This document shows, in pieces, positions 52,004 through 61,577 of a stretch of 64,000 nucleotides of DNA; the first letter of the stretch is position 1, and every line of letters starts with the position of its first letter. This DNA comes from Flavobacterium sp. HSC-61S13 (GTDB lineage Bacteria; Bacteroidota; Bacteroidia; Flavobacteriales; Flavobacteriaceae). The notes below the pieces were generated by a model that ran no database searches, had not been told where the DNA came from, and was given only the letters and a program-made list of their open reading frames with translations. Position numbers and translations under genes: made by a program. The stretch lies in NCBI RefSeq assembly GCF_024171535.1, contig NZ_JALJZV010000003.1, positions 248,001 through 312,000 of the forward strand, in the 5' to 3' direction.

Positions 52004-53761
52004 TTATTTGAATTGTTTTTCTAGTTCAGAGATTACTCCAATTGCTTGTTGATAGTGGGCATTCATTTCGACCTGCGCGGTTGGCGCGTAACGCGCAAAT
52101 TCACAGGCGAATTTCAAATTCATAAAGTCCGTTATCGTTTCCTTTTGTATTCCTTTTTCGGTTAAGATTTCTTCGATATTATCGTTGCTCATCTCATTGG
52201 TTTCTATATGTAACTTGGCTTTTAAGAAATTGTGTAAACAACGTTCAAGAGCTTCATAAAAAGCTTCTTTATTGCTTAGGTTCTTTTTAGCCTCTCCCAA
52301 ATATTTACGCGCCAGACGATTGGATTGTCTTAATTTATTCTTTTGCCAATCCCCATCTTTTCGGCGTTTCCGAGTAATGATCCATCCAAATAGAGGCATG
52401 GCAATCAACGGTGATACTATTAAAATATAGAACAAGGTTGAACCCAAGAAATCCTTTGGTTTGGCAGATTCGAAAGTTGTGGTTGTTTTAATATCGTAAA
52501 ATTTGTCGGCCGCAACGATCTTTTCGGTTTTGTTGACTTGTTCATTGGTTGGCAGCATCGGACCATCTAGCACTTCAATTGGTATGGAGTCTGAGGTGAT
52601 GGTTTTATAAGTGTTCGTAGCTAAATCAAAATAACTAAATGTCAGCGGTTTGATCAAATAATCCCCTTTATATTGTGGAATAATCGTGTATTTGTCGGTT
52701 TTAGAACCTTGTAAACCTGAAGCGCCTGGTCCGATATTTTCTGAACTAATTGGATCATAAATTTCTAATGCTGTTGGAGCTTGTGGCTGCGGTAGTGAAA
52801 AGAGATTTAGATTTCCTTTCCCTTCCACTGTTACGTTTAAGGTAAATGTTTCACCAGATTTCAGTGCTTTTGTAGAAGGAGTTACCTTAAAGGTAAACTG
52901 TCCTACTGCACCGCTAAAATCTTCTGGTTTTCCATTTTCAGGTAAAGCTTTGACCTTGATGGTTTTCTTTCCGGAGGAAAATACCTTTCGGACAACTCCC
53001 ATTTCAGGAAATCCAAAGAAATCGCGCCTTCCAGTAGGTAGTTCGGTTTCAATATCCAATACCATTGGTTCTATAACGAGATCACCAGATTCCTGCGGCA
53101 TCAAAATTACTTTTCTTAAAACGATATAACGGTATTGTTGACCTTGATAGGTGCCTTGTTCTATCTTTTGTTGTTTAAGTTCAATCGGGTGATTCCAAAA
53201 TTTGTTGTACTTAGGACTACTCGTTTCCATAAAACCACGGACACTGGAATTAAATCCAACATATAACTTATGGGTAACTGTAATGGGTTCGTTGATATAG
53301 GGATTGCTCTTAGACACTTCGGTAACTACATGTATACCTTTCAACATCTGTTGTTGAGAATCACTCATCTGGGGTTCCTCCCTTTTTAATGGTTCGGTAA
53401 TGGTTACGGTAATCGGTTCGGTTTTATAAACTTTATTCTCGATTTCTATCGAGGCTGATCCAATAGTCATCCTACCTTTTCGAGTCGGAATCAAAAAATA
53501 CGAATAGCTTTTACTAAATGACTTCTCACCGTTTATCCAAGAATAATTAACCGATTGATTCGGACCTGCCGCAATTTGAAAACCTTCAAATCGAGGTGGT
53601 TGAAAATTATCCCCATCTCCATTCATCGAGAAATCAACACGCAACATTTCATTTTGAGGCGAGGTTGTTCTATTGACAACCGCCTCAAATTTTATTTGTG
53701 CCAACATCACTTGCGAAAAAGTGAGTAAGAAAACGATTAAATATTTATCGAATACTTTCAT
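52004..53761 (-). CDS. batD: BatD family protein
   Basis: The 585-residue protein has a signal peptide (about 1-20), several Ig-like repeats in the periplasmic part (for example FKVTPSTKALKSGETFTLNVTVEGKGNLN, about 288-316), a late TM helix (about 444-463, FYILIVSPLIAMPLFGWIIT) and a cytoplasmic helical tail (about 470-585). This is the BatD/oxygen-tolerance domain layout. It starts 2 bp after batC ends and probably works with the VWA proteins BatA and BatB in the inner membrane. Confidence 0.88.
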   Translation of the reverse strand: MKVFDKYLIVFLLTFSQVMLAQIKFEAVVNRTTSPQNEMLRVDFSMNGDGDNFQPPRFEGFQIAAGPNQSVNYSWINGEKSFSKSYSYFLIPTRKGRMTIGSASIEIENKVYKTEPITVTITEPLKREEPQMSDSQQQMLKGIHVVTEVSKSNPYINEPITVTHKLYVGFNSSVRGFMETSSPKYNKFWNHPIELKQQKIEQGTYQGQQYRYIVLRKVILMPQESGDLVIEPMVLDIETELPTGRRDFFGFPEMGVVRKVFSSGKKTIKVKALPENGKPEDFSGAVGQFTFKVTPSTKALKSGETFTLNVTVEGKGNLNLFSLPQPQAPTALEIYDPISSENIGPGASGLQGSKTDKYTIIPQYKGDYLIKPLTFSYFDLATNTYKTITSDSIPIEVLDGPMLPTNEQVNKTEKIVAADKFYDIKTTTTFESAKPKDFLGSTLFYILIVSPLIAMPLFGWIITRKRRKDGDWQKNKLRQSNRLARKYLGEAKKNLSNKEAFYEALERCLHNFLKAKLHIETNEMSNDNIEEILTEKGIQKETITDFMNLKFACEFARYAPTAQVEMNAHYQQAIGVISELEKQFK

Positions 53762-53762
53762 C

Positions 53763-54581
53763 TTACCAATCTTTTGTGTTTTTTCCGGATACTGCAGGTT
53801 TTCCCTTTTTGTCCTGAAGTCGTTTCTGAACCTTCTTCTCTTCTTTATTCATGGCATCTAAGATTCGCTCCATTTGTTGTTGGTTTGGATTGCCCGATGC
53901 CTCCTGTGGTTTTTTATCACCTTTATCTTCTTGGTCTTTAGGATCTTTTCCAGGGTTATCTTTCTTATCCTGCTCTCCTTTATCGTCCTTTTTATCTTTA
54001 TCGTCCTTATTGTCTTTGTTATCCTTATTGTCCTTGTTGTCTTTGTTATCCTTGTTGTCTTTGTTATCCTTGTTGTCTTTATTGTCCTTGTTGTCTTTAT
54101 TGTCTTTGTTGTCCTTGTTGTCCTTGTTGTCCTTGTTGTCTTTATCTTGATCCGGATTTTCTTGTTGCATCTTTTTAGCTAAGGCAAAATTATAACGAGT
54201 TTCTTCGTCCTTAGGATTGTTTCGCAAAGCATTTTTATAGGCTTCAACGGCAGCTGAATAATTTTTATTCTGCATATAGGTGTTTCCTAAATTGTGAAAA
54301 GCGCGATGTTTATCCTCTTTAGAAGTAGCTTTTTTAGCAGCTTCTAGATAGACCAGTTCAGCATCGCTGAGCTGTTTTTGTTTGTACATCGTATTGCCCA
54401 TATTGTACGTCGAACTGATGTTTTTAGGGTCTTTGGATTGAGCGATGCGGTAATCGGCTTCTGCCTGAGTATATTTCTTCTCTGAATAAAGCTTATTGCC
54501 GTTAGCAAGTGATGATTTTGCCGATTGTGCTTGCGCGCAGTAGGCCGTTAATAGTAATAGGTATATTAGGAAATGTCTCAT
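53763..54581 (-). CDS. batC: BatC: TPR protein with a 15-unit DNK repeat
   Basis: The 272-residue protein has a signal peptide (about 1-18), TPR repeats (about 22-135, ISSTYNMGNTMYKQKQLSDAELVYLEAAKK) and a charged disordered tail. The tail holds 15 consecutive Asp-Asn-Lys units (residues 148-192), then Asp/Lys-rich sequence and a helical end. TPR plus a charged tail is usual in BatC, but the perfect tandem repeat is striking. A gap of 31 bp separates it from batB. Confidence 0.88.
   Translation of the reverse strand: MRHFLIYLLLLTAYCAQAQSAKSSLANGNKLYSEKKYTQAEADYRIAQSKDPKNISSTYNMGNTMYKQKQLSDAELVYLEAAKKATSKEDKHRAFHNLGNTYMQNKNYSAAVEAYKNALRNNPKDEETRYNFALAKKMQQENPDQDKDNKDNKDNKDNKDNKDNKDNKDNKDNKDNKDNKDNKDNKDNKDNKDDKDKKDDKGEQDKKDNPGKDPKDQEDKGDKKPQEASGNPNQQQMERILDAMNKEEKKVQKRLQDKKGKPAVSGKNTKDW
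54006..54140 (-). repeat. Minisatellite: 15 x 9 bp units encoding DNK in batC
   Basis: Fifteen consecutive 9-bp units encode Asp-Asn-Lys on the minus strand. Units differ only at synonymous third positions (GTC/ATC for Asp, GTT/ATT for Asn and CTT/TTT for Lys as read on the plus strand), so protein sequence is conserved while DNA drifts. The unit length is a multiple of three, so gain or loss keeps the frame. Antisense frames over it are low-complexity shadows. Confidence 0.95.
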
Positions 54582-54612
54582 AATTCAAAGCTATATCGTT
54601 CTGATTTCCAGA

Positions 54613-55641
54613 TTATTTTTCATTAAATAAATTCAATTCTTTCATCCATTTGGTTTTGCGTTCCAAGATAAAAAGATCAATAAGCAATAATAATAGTGCT
54701 AAAGCTAAAAACCATTGATACTGTGATTGATACTCAGCGATTTCTTGTGCTTCAAAGTCTGATTTTTCAATTTTGTTTAAGTCTTGTTTGATCAGACCAA
54801 CTATTTCTTGCGTATTGGAGCCATAGTAATAACGACCACCGGTTTGTTGAGCAATCGCTTTAAGGGTTTCGGAGTTGAGTTTGGTGATAACCACTTCGTT
54901 ATTCGAATCTTTTTTGAATTCGGTTGTCCCACCTTGTCTAATAGGTATAGGGCCTCCAGCTTCCGTGCCGACACCGATGGTAATGATGCTAATGTTTTTT
55001 TGTTTGGCAATTTGTATGGCATTTTCAAGCCCGTCTCCATGATCTTCTCCATCGGATATCAAGATCATCAGTTTGCTGGTCTTTGGATCATCAAAATAAT
55101 TACTAGCTACTGTAATCGCATCTTCAAAGGCAGTACCTTGTGAAGAAACCATATCGGTATTCATATTTTGAAGATACATCTTAGCCACGTTATAATCTGT
55201 GGTGATGGGCAGCATTGGAAAAGCACTGGCGGCATATCCGACTATACCGATACGATCAGATCCCAAAACATTGATGATTTGCGACACCAATTGTTTGGTT
55301 TTGTCTAGACGGTTGGGTGCCATGTCTTCGGCCAACATACTTTTAGAAACATCTACAGTAAAAACAATGTCAATACCTTGTCTCTTTACCGTTTCAATTC
55401 GCGTTCCTATTTTAGGATTAACCAACGCGATTATGATTAAAACCAAGATAGCGAAGTACAATACCGCTTTGATGTTGGCTTTGTTTTTGGATTGATTTGG
55501 TGCTAGAATCTGAAGGGCTTTTACGCTTCCAAATTCTTTTTGTCTTTTGCGTTTCCAGATGTTATTTACAATAAATAGCAGTAGCAATAGCGGTAGTACC
55601 GCTAGCAAAAAGAAATATTTTATGTTGTCAAATTCCCACAT
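54613..55641 (-). CDS. batB: BatB: von Willebrand factor A domain membrane protein
   Basis: The 342-residue protein has two TM helices near the N-terminus (about 8-26 and 56-76), a VWA domain (about 88-290) with the MIDAS motif FTVDVSKSML and LISDGEDHGDG, and a C-terminal TM helix (about 310-328). This is the BatB layout. batA lies 11 bp upstream. It may act in membrane complexes with the MoxR ATPase. Confidence 0.9.
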   Translation of the reverse strand: MWEFDNIKYFFLLAVLPLLLLLFIVNNIWKRKRQKEFGSVKALQILAPNQSKNKANIKAVLYFAILVLIIIALVNPKIGTRIETVKRQGIDIVFTVDVSKSMLAEDMAPNRLDKTKQLVSQIINVLGSDRIGIVGYAASAFPMLPITTDYNVAKMYLQNMNTDMVSSQGTAFEDAITVASNYFDDPKTSKLMILISDGEDHGDGLENAIQIAKQKNISIITIGVGTEAGGPIPIRQGGTTEFKKDSNNEVVITKLNSETLKAIAQQTGGRYYYGSNTQEIVGLIKQDLNKIEKSDFEAQEIAEYQSQYQWFLALALLLLLIDLFILERKTKWMKELNLFNEK

Positions 55642-55652
55642 TGGTTTGGTTG

Positions 55653-56654
55653 TTATATGAAACCTTTAAATAGTGTTTTCTGTAAGATAAATTCCAAGCA
55701 AAGCAGGATAAATCCCAGCAGTGCGAAAAGGTGAAATTTCTCATTTCGGCTCACAAATTTTTGCTCGTCTACCTTGGTCTTTTCCATGGAGTTAATCTCG
55801 TCATATATTTTCTTTAGACTCTTGGTGTCCGTAGCTCTAAAGTATTTTCCATCGGTTTTTTGTGCGATTTCCTTTAATAAAGCTTCATCAATTTCTACGG
55901 GCATCATCCTAAATAATAATTCTCCTGAAGGCGAATATGCATAAGGGGATTCGGCCATTCCATTGGTTCCAATACCGATGGTATAAACTTTTATTTTAAA
56001 TTCTTTGGCAATATCCGTAGCCATACGCGGATCGACAAAGCCGGCATTGTTAACACCGTCGGTCAGCAGTATAATTACCTTACTCTTGGCCGGACTATCC
56101 TTTAATCGGTTGACAGCGGTTGCCAGTCCTACTCCTATAGCGGTACCGTCTTTAAGGTCGTCGTTGTAAACCACATCCTTTAAGGCATTTAGTAAAAGAG
56201 GTTTGTCACTGGTAACTGGTGTTTTGGTATAAGCCTCTGCTGCATAGATAACAAGTCCTATTCGGTCGTTGGTTCGGTTTTTTATAAAATCGGCTGCAAC
56301 GGTTTTTAAAGCGTCTATACGATTGGGTTTTAAATCTTTTGCCAACATACTACCTGAAATATCCATGGCCATAACGATATCTATCCCGTGAGTAGAATGT
56401 ACCTTATTACTGACATCCACAGTTTGAGGACGAGCAAGTGCAACGATAATCGCGCTTATGGCCAATAGTTTTAAAGCGATACTCAGGGGTTTTAGGCGCA
56501 CCAATAGTGACTTCTTCTTTAAAAATCCTTCGGTGGAACTTAAAGTTAAAGTCGGTTTCTGGTTATTTCTACTGCGATACCAGATATAAAAAGCAATAGG
56601 TAATAGGCAGAATAACCAAAACAATTCGGGATATAAAAAAGTGATCTGTCTCAT
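55653..56654 (-). CDS. batA: BatA: von Willebrand factor A domain membrane protein
   Basis: The 333-residue protein has N-terminal TM helices (about 8-27 and 55-75), a VWA domain (about 90-285) with MIDAS VMAMDISGSML and LLTDGVNNAGF, and a C-terminal TM helix. It overlaps the upstream BatD-like gene by 4 bases, so translation is coupled. BatA is the more conserved VWA of the pair and resembles batB. Confidence 0.9.
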   Translation of the reverse strand: MRQITFLYPELFWLFCLLPIAFYIWYRSRNNQKPTLTLSSTEGFLKKKSLLVRLKPLSIALKLLAISAIIVALARPQTVDVSNKVHSTHGIDIVMAMDISGSMLAKDLKPNRIDALKTVAADFIKNRTNDRIGLVIYAAEAYTKTPVTSDKPLLLNALKDVVYNDDLKDGTAIGVGLATAVNRLKDSPAKSKVIILLTDGVNNAGFVDPRMATDIAKEFKIKVYTIGIGTNGMAESPYAYSPSGELLFRMMPVEIDEALLKEIAQKTDGKYFRATDTKSLKKIYDEINSMEKTKVDEQKFVSRNEKFHLFALLGFILLCLEFILQKTLFKGFI

Positions 56655-58276
56655 TCTTTTTCTTCAGTTTTGTATTGAATGGATTCGAATATTTTTTGAG
56701 CAATTTGCGTTCCAACCGTATCGGTATCTTCATAGAAAACGCCAATTTCTTGGGCGGTTTCCCCTTGCTGTATTAAAGCCAATTCAAAACGAATGATTAC
56801 TTCTTTTTTACTAATCGGATTATTGATGACAAAGGTACCTGTGCTTTTTGTGCCTTGTATTCCTTTGGCATTTTCAAAAACTGCTGTTTTAGACTCGACC
56901 TTAGTGGCTTGTAGATTCTGGGTGATAACCTTTAGGGAATGAGCCAGAATTTCTTCTTTGGTATAACTGCTTTCTTTGTCAAAATGAATGATGTTTAACA
57001 AGACCTGTACAGCATCGGTAATCTGACCAGAACTAAATTGTACAGCCGATTTTACTCCTGGTGGTAGGGTTTGTTGTACTCTAGGGTCGATAATACGTGT
57101 TAAAACCTTAGGGGTTTCTACAACAACACCAGGGTTACCATAGGTACTTTGTATCCAGTCTCCGTTTAGTAATCGTTTGGAACTACTAAAAGATAGGTTC
57201 TTAAAGAAAGAGCCGCTTTCCGTATTATTGATTAAATAGATAATACCCGTTAATACCAACAATACAGCACTAATCGTCAAAGGTACCAGCGTTCTGAATT
57301 TTTTGCGTTTTTTCTTACGTCGCTCGCGCAATCGAATTTGTTCCGATTGGGTTTCCATGGATATTGGATAGGCGGTATTGATTTCATTGATTACCTTTTG
57401 GATTTTTTCGGTATCATTGATAATTTCAAATTCTTGCGGTTGTGATTTGGCGAATTTCACTAAATCGGCCGTTTGAAAAACATTCTTAAATGCTTGGACT
57501 ACGCGTTTGTCGATCTTGATTTTTTTGGAATTAAGAGTCTGATTAAAAATGGTTAACAACTCGAAAGTAGTTAGTTCCTTCGCAGGAATATTAAAAGTTT
57601 CCTCGATAAAAACCCGAGCGATATCGGTCATATCGGAATAATACGTTTTGGTTTCCCCGCGTACCCATAATTTTTTTGCAGCTAACTTGTCGAGTTTCTT
57701 CGAGGCTTTTTCGAAAGGAGTTTTGAATAAATCATCTTCCGAAAGATTGCGTTCTTGACGTTTCTTAATCCAATAATATAGGGCGATTCCCAAAATTACA
57801 CAGATCGCTATTGCGATGAGATAATACCAATTCGAAGAAATCCCAGCGCCGCTAGTCGAGATACTTTTAATCTCGTACATCGGTTGTTTTAGCGTGTCCA
57901 CTTTTACATTCTGAACCAATATAGAGTAGGCGTCAGTAAGGTATTGTTTGTTATTGACCAATACGGGAAGTGGAGGTAATTGGTAAGTGCCCGAATCGAA
58001 TTGAGTCAGACTATATTTTTTGATCAATTCGTATTGATGCGCTTTGATTAAAGTGTCAACGGGTTCAGAACTGATCACTTCAAAAGCTCCCATGCGTTCA
58101 TTTTCAGGAAAATGAACCACTGTCCCTTTGTCTAAAAGTGCTTTGATCGTCAATTCAAATTGATCACCAATTTTTATTTGAGTGGTATCAATACTGGATT
58201 TCACCGGATTCTGAGCCTGAAGAGCTCCTCCGAACAAACAAATTAAAAATAGGTATATTATTTTGTGTTTTTTCAT
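56651..58276 (-). CDS. Bat-operon membrane protein, BatD-like N-terminus
   Basis: The 541-residue protein has a signal peptide (about 1-21), a BatD/Ig-like periplasmic region (about 22-130, TTQIKIGDQFELTIKALLDKG), a TM helix (about 151-170), a cytoplasmic helical domain (about 180-300) and a second TM helix (about 327-347) followed by a periplasmic-like segment. The first half looks like a short BatD/DUF4381 type protein; the C-terminal half I do not recognise. Its 3' end overlaps batA by 4 bases, and it follows the DUF58 gene after 14 bp. Confidence 0.75.
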   Translation of the reverse strand: MKKHKIIYLFLICLFGGALQAQNPVKSSIDTTQIKIGDQFELTIKALLDKGTVVHFPENERMGAFEVISSEPVDTLIKAHQYELIKKYSLTQFDSGTYQLPPLPVLVNNKQYLTDAYSILVQNVKVDTLKQPMYEIKSISTSGAGISSNWYYLIAIAICVILGIALYYWIKKRQERNLSEDDLFKTPFEKASKKLDKLAAKKLWVRGETKTYYSDMTDIARVFIEETFNIPAKELTTFELLTIFNQTLNSKKIKIDKRVVQAFKNVFQTADLVKFAKSQPQEFEIINDTEKIQKVINEINTAYPISMETQSEQIRLRERRKKKRKKFRTLVPLTISAVLLVLTGIIYLINNTESGSFFKNLSFSSSKRLLNGDWIQSTYGNPGVVVETPKVLTRIIDPRVQQTLPPGVKSAVQFSSGQITDAVQVLLNIIHFDKESSYTKEEILAHSLKVITQNLQATKVESKTAVFENAKGIQGTKSTGTFVINNPISKKEVIIRFELALIQQGETAQEIGVFYEDTDTVGTQIAQKIFESIQYKTEEKE

Positions 58277-58290
58277 CTTGTTGTTAACGA

Positions 58291-59154
58291 TTATCTCGAT
58301 TTAAAATAACCAAGTAATTTTTTGACATAACTTTCTTCTACGTGCATTTGGATAACTCCGGCACCACATTTATAAAAAGTCTTTTGAAAAAAAGTTTCGT
58401 GATCTAGATAGTTCTTTTCAAATTCCTGTCGCACAGCCGTATCGTTGGTATTGACCCAAACCTTTTCATCTGTCTCTGCATCCATCACGGCGATTAATCC
58501 CAATTTAGGTAGCGATTTTTCTCGAAGATCATAAACACGGATACCGGTGATATCGTGTTTCTTAGCCGAAATCTTAAGCGTCTGTTCATAATTTGCTGTG
58601 ATAAAATCCGACAGCACAAATACAATAGCTTTCTTCTTTAAAACTTTGGAAAGATACTCCAAAGCCAGCGATAAGTTCGTTTTTCTACTCTTCGGTTTAA
58701 AATCGACCAATTCACGAATAATTCGCAATACATGGCTTTTTCCTTTCTTTGGTGGAATATAAAGTTCTATCTGGTCAGAAAATAGTAACAATCCCACTTT
58801 ATCATTATTTTGAGTTGCTGAGAATGCAAGCGTTGCTGCTATTTCTGTAACGATCTCATTTTTAAATTGATCTGTAGATCCAAAATGTTCTGAACCGCTG
58901 ATGTCTACGACCAACATCATGGTTAGCTCCCGTTCCTCTTCAAAAACTTTGATATAAGGCTCGTTGTACCGGGCGGTAACATTCCAGTCGATCGAACGAA
59001 TATCGTCTCCGAACTGGTATTGGCGTACCTCGGCAAAAGTCATTCCGCGTCCCTTAAACGAAGTGTGATATTCTCCAGAGAAAATATGATCGCTTAATCG
59101 ACGGGTTTTTATCTCAATTTTCTTGACCTTTTTTAGGATGTCTTTTGTTTCCAT
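58291..59154 (-). CDS. DUF58 domain protein
   Basis: The 287-residue protein contains the DUF58 core FSGEYHTSFKGRGMTFAEVRQYQFGDDIRSIDWNVTAR (about 26-63) and a degenerate VWA-like fold (LVVDISGSEHFG, about 81-92; FVLSDFI later) with no TM segment. DUF58 proteins always accompany MoxR ATPases and may be substrates or partners. It starts 105 bp downstream of the moxR stop; I see no gene in that gap. Confidence 0.9.
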   Translation of the reverse strand: METKDILKKVKKIEIKTRRLSDHIFSGEYHTSFKGRGMTFAEVRQYQFGDDIRSIDWNVTARYNEPYIKVFEEERELTMMLVVDISGSEHFGSTDQFKNEIVTEIAATLAFSATQNNDKVGLLLFSDQIELYIPPKKGKSHVLRIIRELVDFKPKSRKTNLSLALEYLSKVLKKKAIVFVLSDFITANYEQTLKISAKKHDITGIRVYDLREKSLPKLGLIAVMDAETDEKVWVNTNDTAVRQEFEKNYLDHETFFQKTFYKCGAGVIQMHVEESYVKKLLGYFKSR

Positions 59155-59259
59155 TTTTGAATTTGATGAAATTTATTTAAACCTCAATAACCCTATCCAT
59201 TCCCATATTAAAAATAAGAAAGCAAATAGGGATAGAATAAATATAATTATCGTGGTCGA

Positions 59260-60264
59260 TTAAGGCACTTCTACCTCATTTACAATCTGATTGATGATAT
59301 CAACAGAAGTAATATTCTCCGCTTCTGCTTCATAAGTAACTCCGACTCTATGACGCAATACATCGATGACTACTGCGCGAACATCCTCCGGAATCACATA
59401 ACCTCTTTTTCTAATAAACGCATAACATTTTGCCGCCATCGCTAAATTGATACTTCCACGTGGTGAGGCGCCAAAACTGATTAATGGTTTTAGTTTTTCA
59501 AGTTTGAATTGCTCCGGATAACGCGTGGCAAATACGATATCTAAAATGTATTTCTCAATTTTTTCGTCCATATAAACCTCGCGAACTACAGCTTGCGCTC
59601 GAGCGATTTGTTCTAGTGAAACCACCGGGTTAATTGTAACCTTAGCACCCGATAAATTTTGACGAATTACTTGACGTTCTTCTTCTAATTTCGGATAATC
59701 GATCACGGTTTTAAGCATAAAACGGTCCATTTGTGCCTCTGGCAACGGATAAGTTCCCTCTTGTTCAACAGGATTTTGTGTAGCCATCACCAAAAAAGGG
59801 CGATCTAACAGAAAAGTTTCGTCACTAATCGTTACTTGTTTCTCTTGCATCGCTTCCAAAAGTGCCGACTGAACTTTCGCTGGGGCACGGTTAATCTCAT
59901 CAGCTAAAATGAAATTAGCAAAGATGGGACCCTTACGAATAGAGAAGTCATTCTCTTTAATATTGTAAATCATTGTGCCGACAACATCGGCAGGAAGTAG
60001 ATCCGGAGTAAATTGAATTCTGCTAAAAGAACCGTGAACGGCTTTTGCTAAAGTGTTTATAGCTAAAGTTTTAGCAAGTCCAGGCACCCCTTCTAACAAG
60101 ATGTGTCCTTGACCCAACAACCCAATTAGTAATCGGTCTATCATGTGCTTTTGACCCACAATAGCCTTGTTCATCTCAAGGGAGAGCAGATCTATAAAAG
60201 CGCTTTCTCTTTCGATTTTCTCATTTAATGCGCGAATATCATGCGTGTTTTCAGTAGCTTCCAT
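59260..60264 (-). CDS. MoxR-family AAA+ ATPase
   Basis: It is a cytosolic chaperone-like AAA+ protein of 334 residues with the MoxR-type Walker A LLEGVPGLAKT (about 56-66), Walker B FILADEINRAP (about 117-127), MATQNPVEQEGTYPLPEAQMDRF (about 159-181) and a C-terminal lid with SFGASPRGSINLA. MoxR proteins assist folding or metal insertion of partner complexes; here it leads the Bat operon with DUF58 and VWA proteins. It is divergent from the AlbA_2 gene. Confidence 0.94.
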   Translation of the reverse strand: MEATENTHDIRALNEKIERESAFIDLLSLEMNKAIVGQKHMIDRLLIGLLGQGHILLEGVPGLAKTLAINTLAKAVHGSFSRIQFTPDLLPADVVGTMIYNIKENDFSIRKGPIFANFILADEINRAPAKVQSALLEAMQEKQVTISDETFLLDRPFLVMATQNPVEQEGTYPLPEAQMDRFMLKTVIDYPKLEEERQVIRQNLSGAKVTINPVVSLEQIARAQAVVREVYMDEKIEKYILDIVFATRYPEQFKLEKLKPLISFGASPRGSINLAMAAKCYAFIRKRGYVIPEDVRAVVIDVLRHRVGVTYEAEAENITSVDIINQIVNEVEVP

Positions 60265-60431
60265 ATCTATTATCTTTGTACTATAATGGCTTAGTTGTTT
60301 AGTTGGCGCAAATTCAAAAATTATTTACTTTTTCCTTGTTAATAATAGGTTAAATATTTCACCTATAAGATGTCGTTAGGGCTCATTTATGAAATTCTTT
60401 TTATATTTTTAAGGAATTAAAAATAAATGTT

Positions 60432-61577
60432 GTGATTAACAAGAGATTGCTTATAAGAAATTTATTGTCTCACCACGATGAGAATAGCTTTTACGATAAA
60501 AAAAGACAGCTCAATTTACACAGCAAAGAAGGTAAGGCGAAGTTCTTAAAACACGTTTGTGCTTTGTCGAATTCCAACCCCAAAAACAACTCTTTTTTAG
60601 TCGTTGGAATTGAAGATGAAGACAACTTAATTGTCGGGACTGATTTTTATGACGACAGTAAAATTCAGAATCTCGTCAATGCTTTTCTAGATGATCCTCC
60701 AGCAATCCAATACGAAAATGTACCCTTCCCGGATTTGCCGCAAGATAAAGTGGTCGGATTAGTAACCATCCGCCCGCAGAAGGGAATTTCTCATTTCAAA
60801 AAATCAATTTACACCATTACCCCCGGAACGTACTTTAGTCGGATGGGTAGTAACTCGATACCTGATATGCCACCGCAAGCAAACAACAATCAGCAGATCG
60901 TTGAAAGTATCGAGAAGATTTCTCGAAACAATCTAAACCATGTCTTAGACAGTGTCCTGAGTTTTGTCAATCTTACACATAAGGATATGAAGTCCGACTA
61001 TCATGTTTTTAAGGAGTATTTTGTGGTTTGTTGGGCTGGAAAACCTAGAAAAATACGCGACAAGGTGTTTTATTCTCGCGTAGATATCGAATTGATTAAC
61101 GAGCAAATTAAATTGTTCTATTCCACTTTTGATGCGGTAACCATTGATTACAATAAAGATGAATTTATCATCACAGAATATATTCGGCTCGGATTAAAAG
61201 ATGCCACAACCTATTACCCGTTTGAGCGTTTGGTGCTCCATTTTTATGAAAATGGTTCGTATACCATGAAAAACAAAATGTTGTTTGAACCGCCTAAATA
61301 CAACCCTACGTTGTTACGTCATATTTATCAGTCTAATTTATTACTTATCAATAAATTAAGGCAAAATCAAAAACTCAGTGAATCGGATCAACGCGATTTG
61401 ACCCAATTGCCACAGACGATGATGATCTGTTACTTAAATAATTTTGAGTCGGCAAAAGCAGAGCTTATCCGTGCTAAAGAGCTGTTAAAAGCAGTCGAAA
61501 ATGAAACGGTATATAACTCCTTTAAAGAAGTAATGCGTATCTTGCGTAAAGTGAAATACGAAGTTAATGAAGAATAG
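60432..61577 (+). CDS. AlbA_2 (divergent AAA-4) domain putative DNA-binding protein
   Basis: The 381-residue protein has an N-terminal AlbA_2/Schlafen-like region (KAKFLKHVCALSNSNPKNNSFLVVGIEDEDNLIVGTDF, about 35-73, and VVGLVTIRPQKGISHFKK, about 107-124). The C-terminal part (about 165-381) is unrecognised. The start codon is GTG at 60432; no ATG with a sensible frame is available upstream. AlbA_2 domains are often found in transcriptional or helicase-related proteins. It overlaps the metallophosphatase gene by 11 bp, so the two work together or are at least coupled. Confidence 0.75.
   Translation: MINKRLLIRNLLSHHDENSFYDKKRQLNLHSKEGKAKFLKHVCALSNSNPKNNSFLVVGIEDEDNLIVGTDFYDDSKIQNLVNAFLDDPPAIQYENVPFPDLPQDKVVGLVTIRPQKGISHFKKSIYTITPGTYFSRMGSNSIPDMPPQANNNQQIVESIEKISRNNLNHVLDSVLSFVNLTHKDMKSDYHVFKEYFVVCWAGKPRKIRDKVFYSRVDIELINEQIKLFYSTFDAVTIDYNKDEFIITEYIRLGLKDATTYYPFERLVLHFYENGSYTMKNKMLFEPPKYNPTLLRHIYQSNLLLINKLRQNQKLSESDQRDLTQLPQTMMICYLNNFESAKAELIRAKELLKAVENETVYNSFKEVMRILRKVKYEVNEE

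Noticed and set aside
53851..54182. Two plus-strand ORFs rich in Leu/Ser or Val/Ile across the batC repeat
   Set aside because: They are low-complexity antisense images of the DNK repeat; composition is set by the 9-bp unit and there is no start context.
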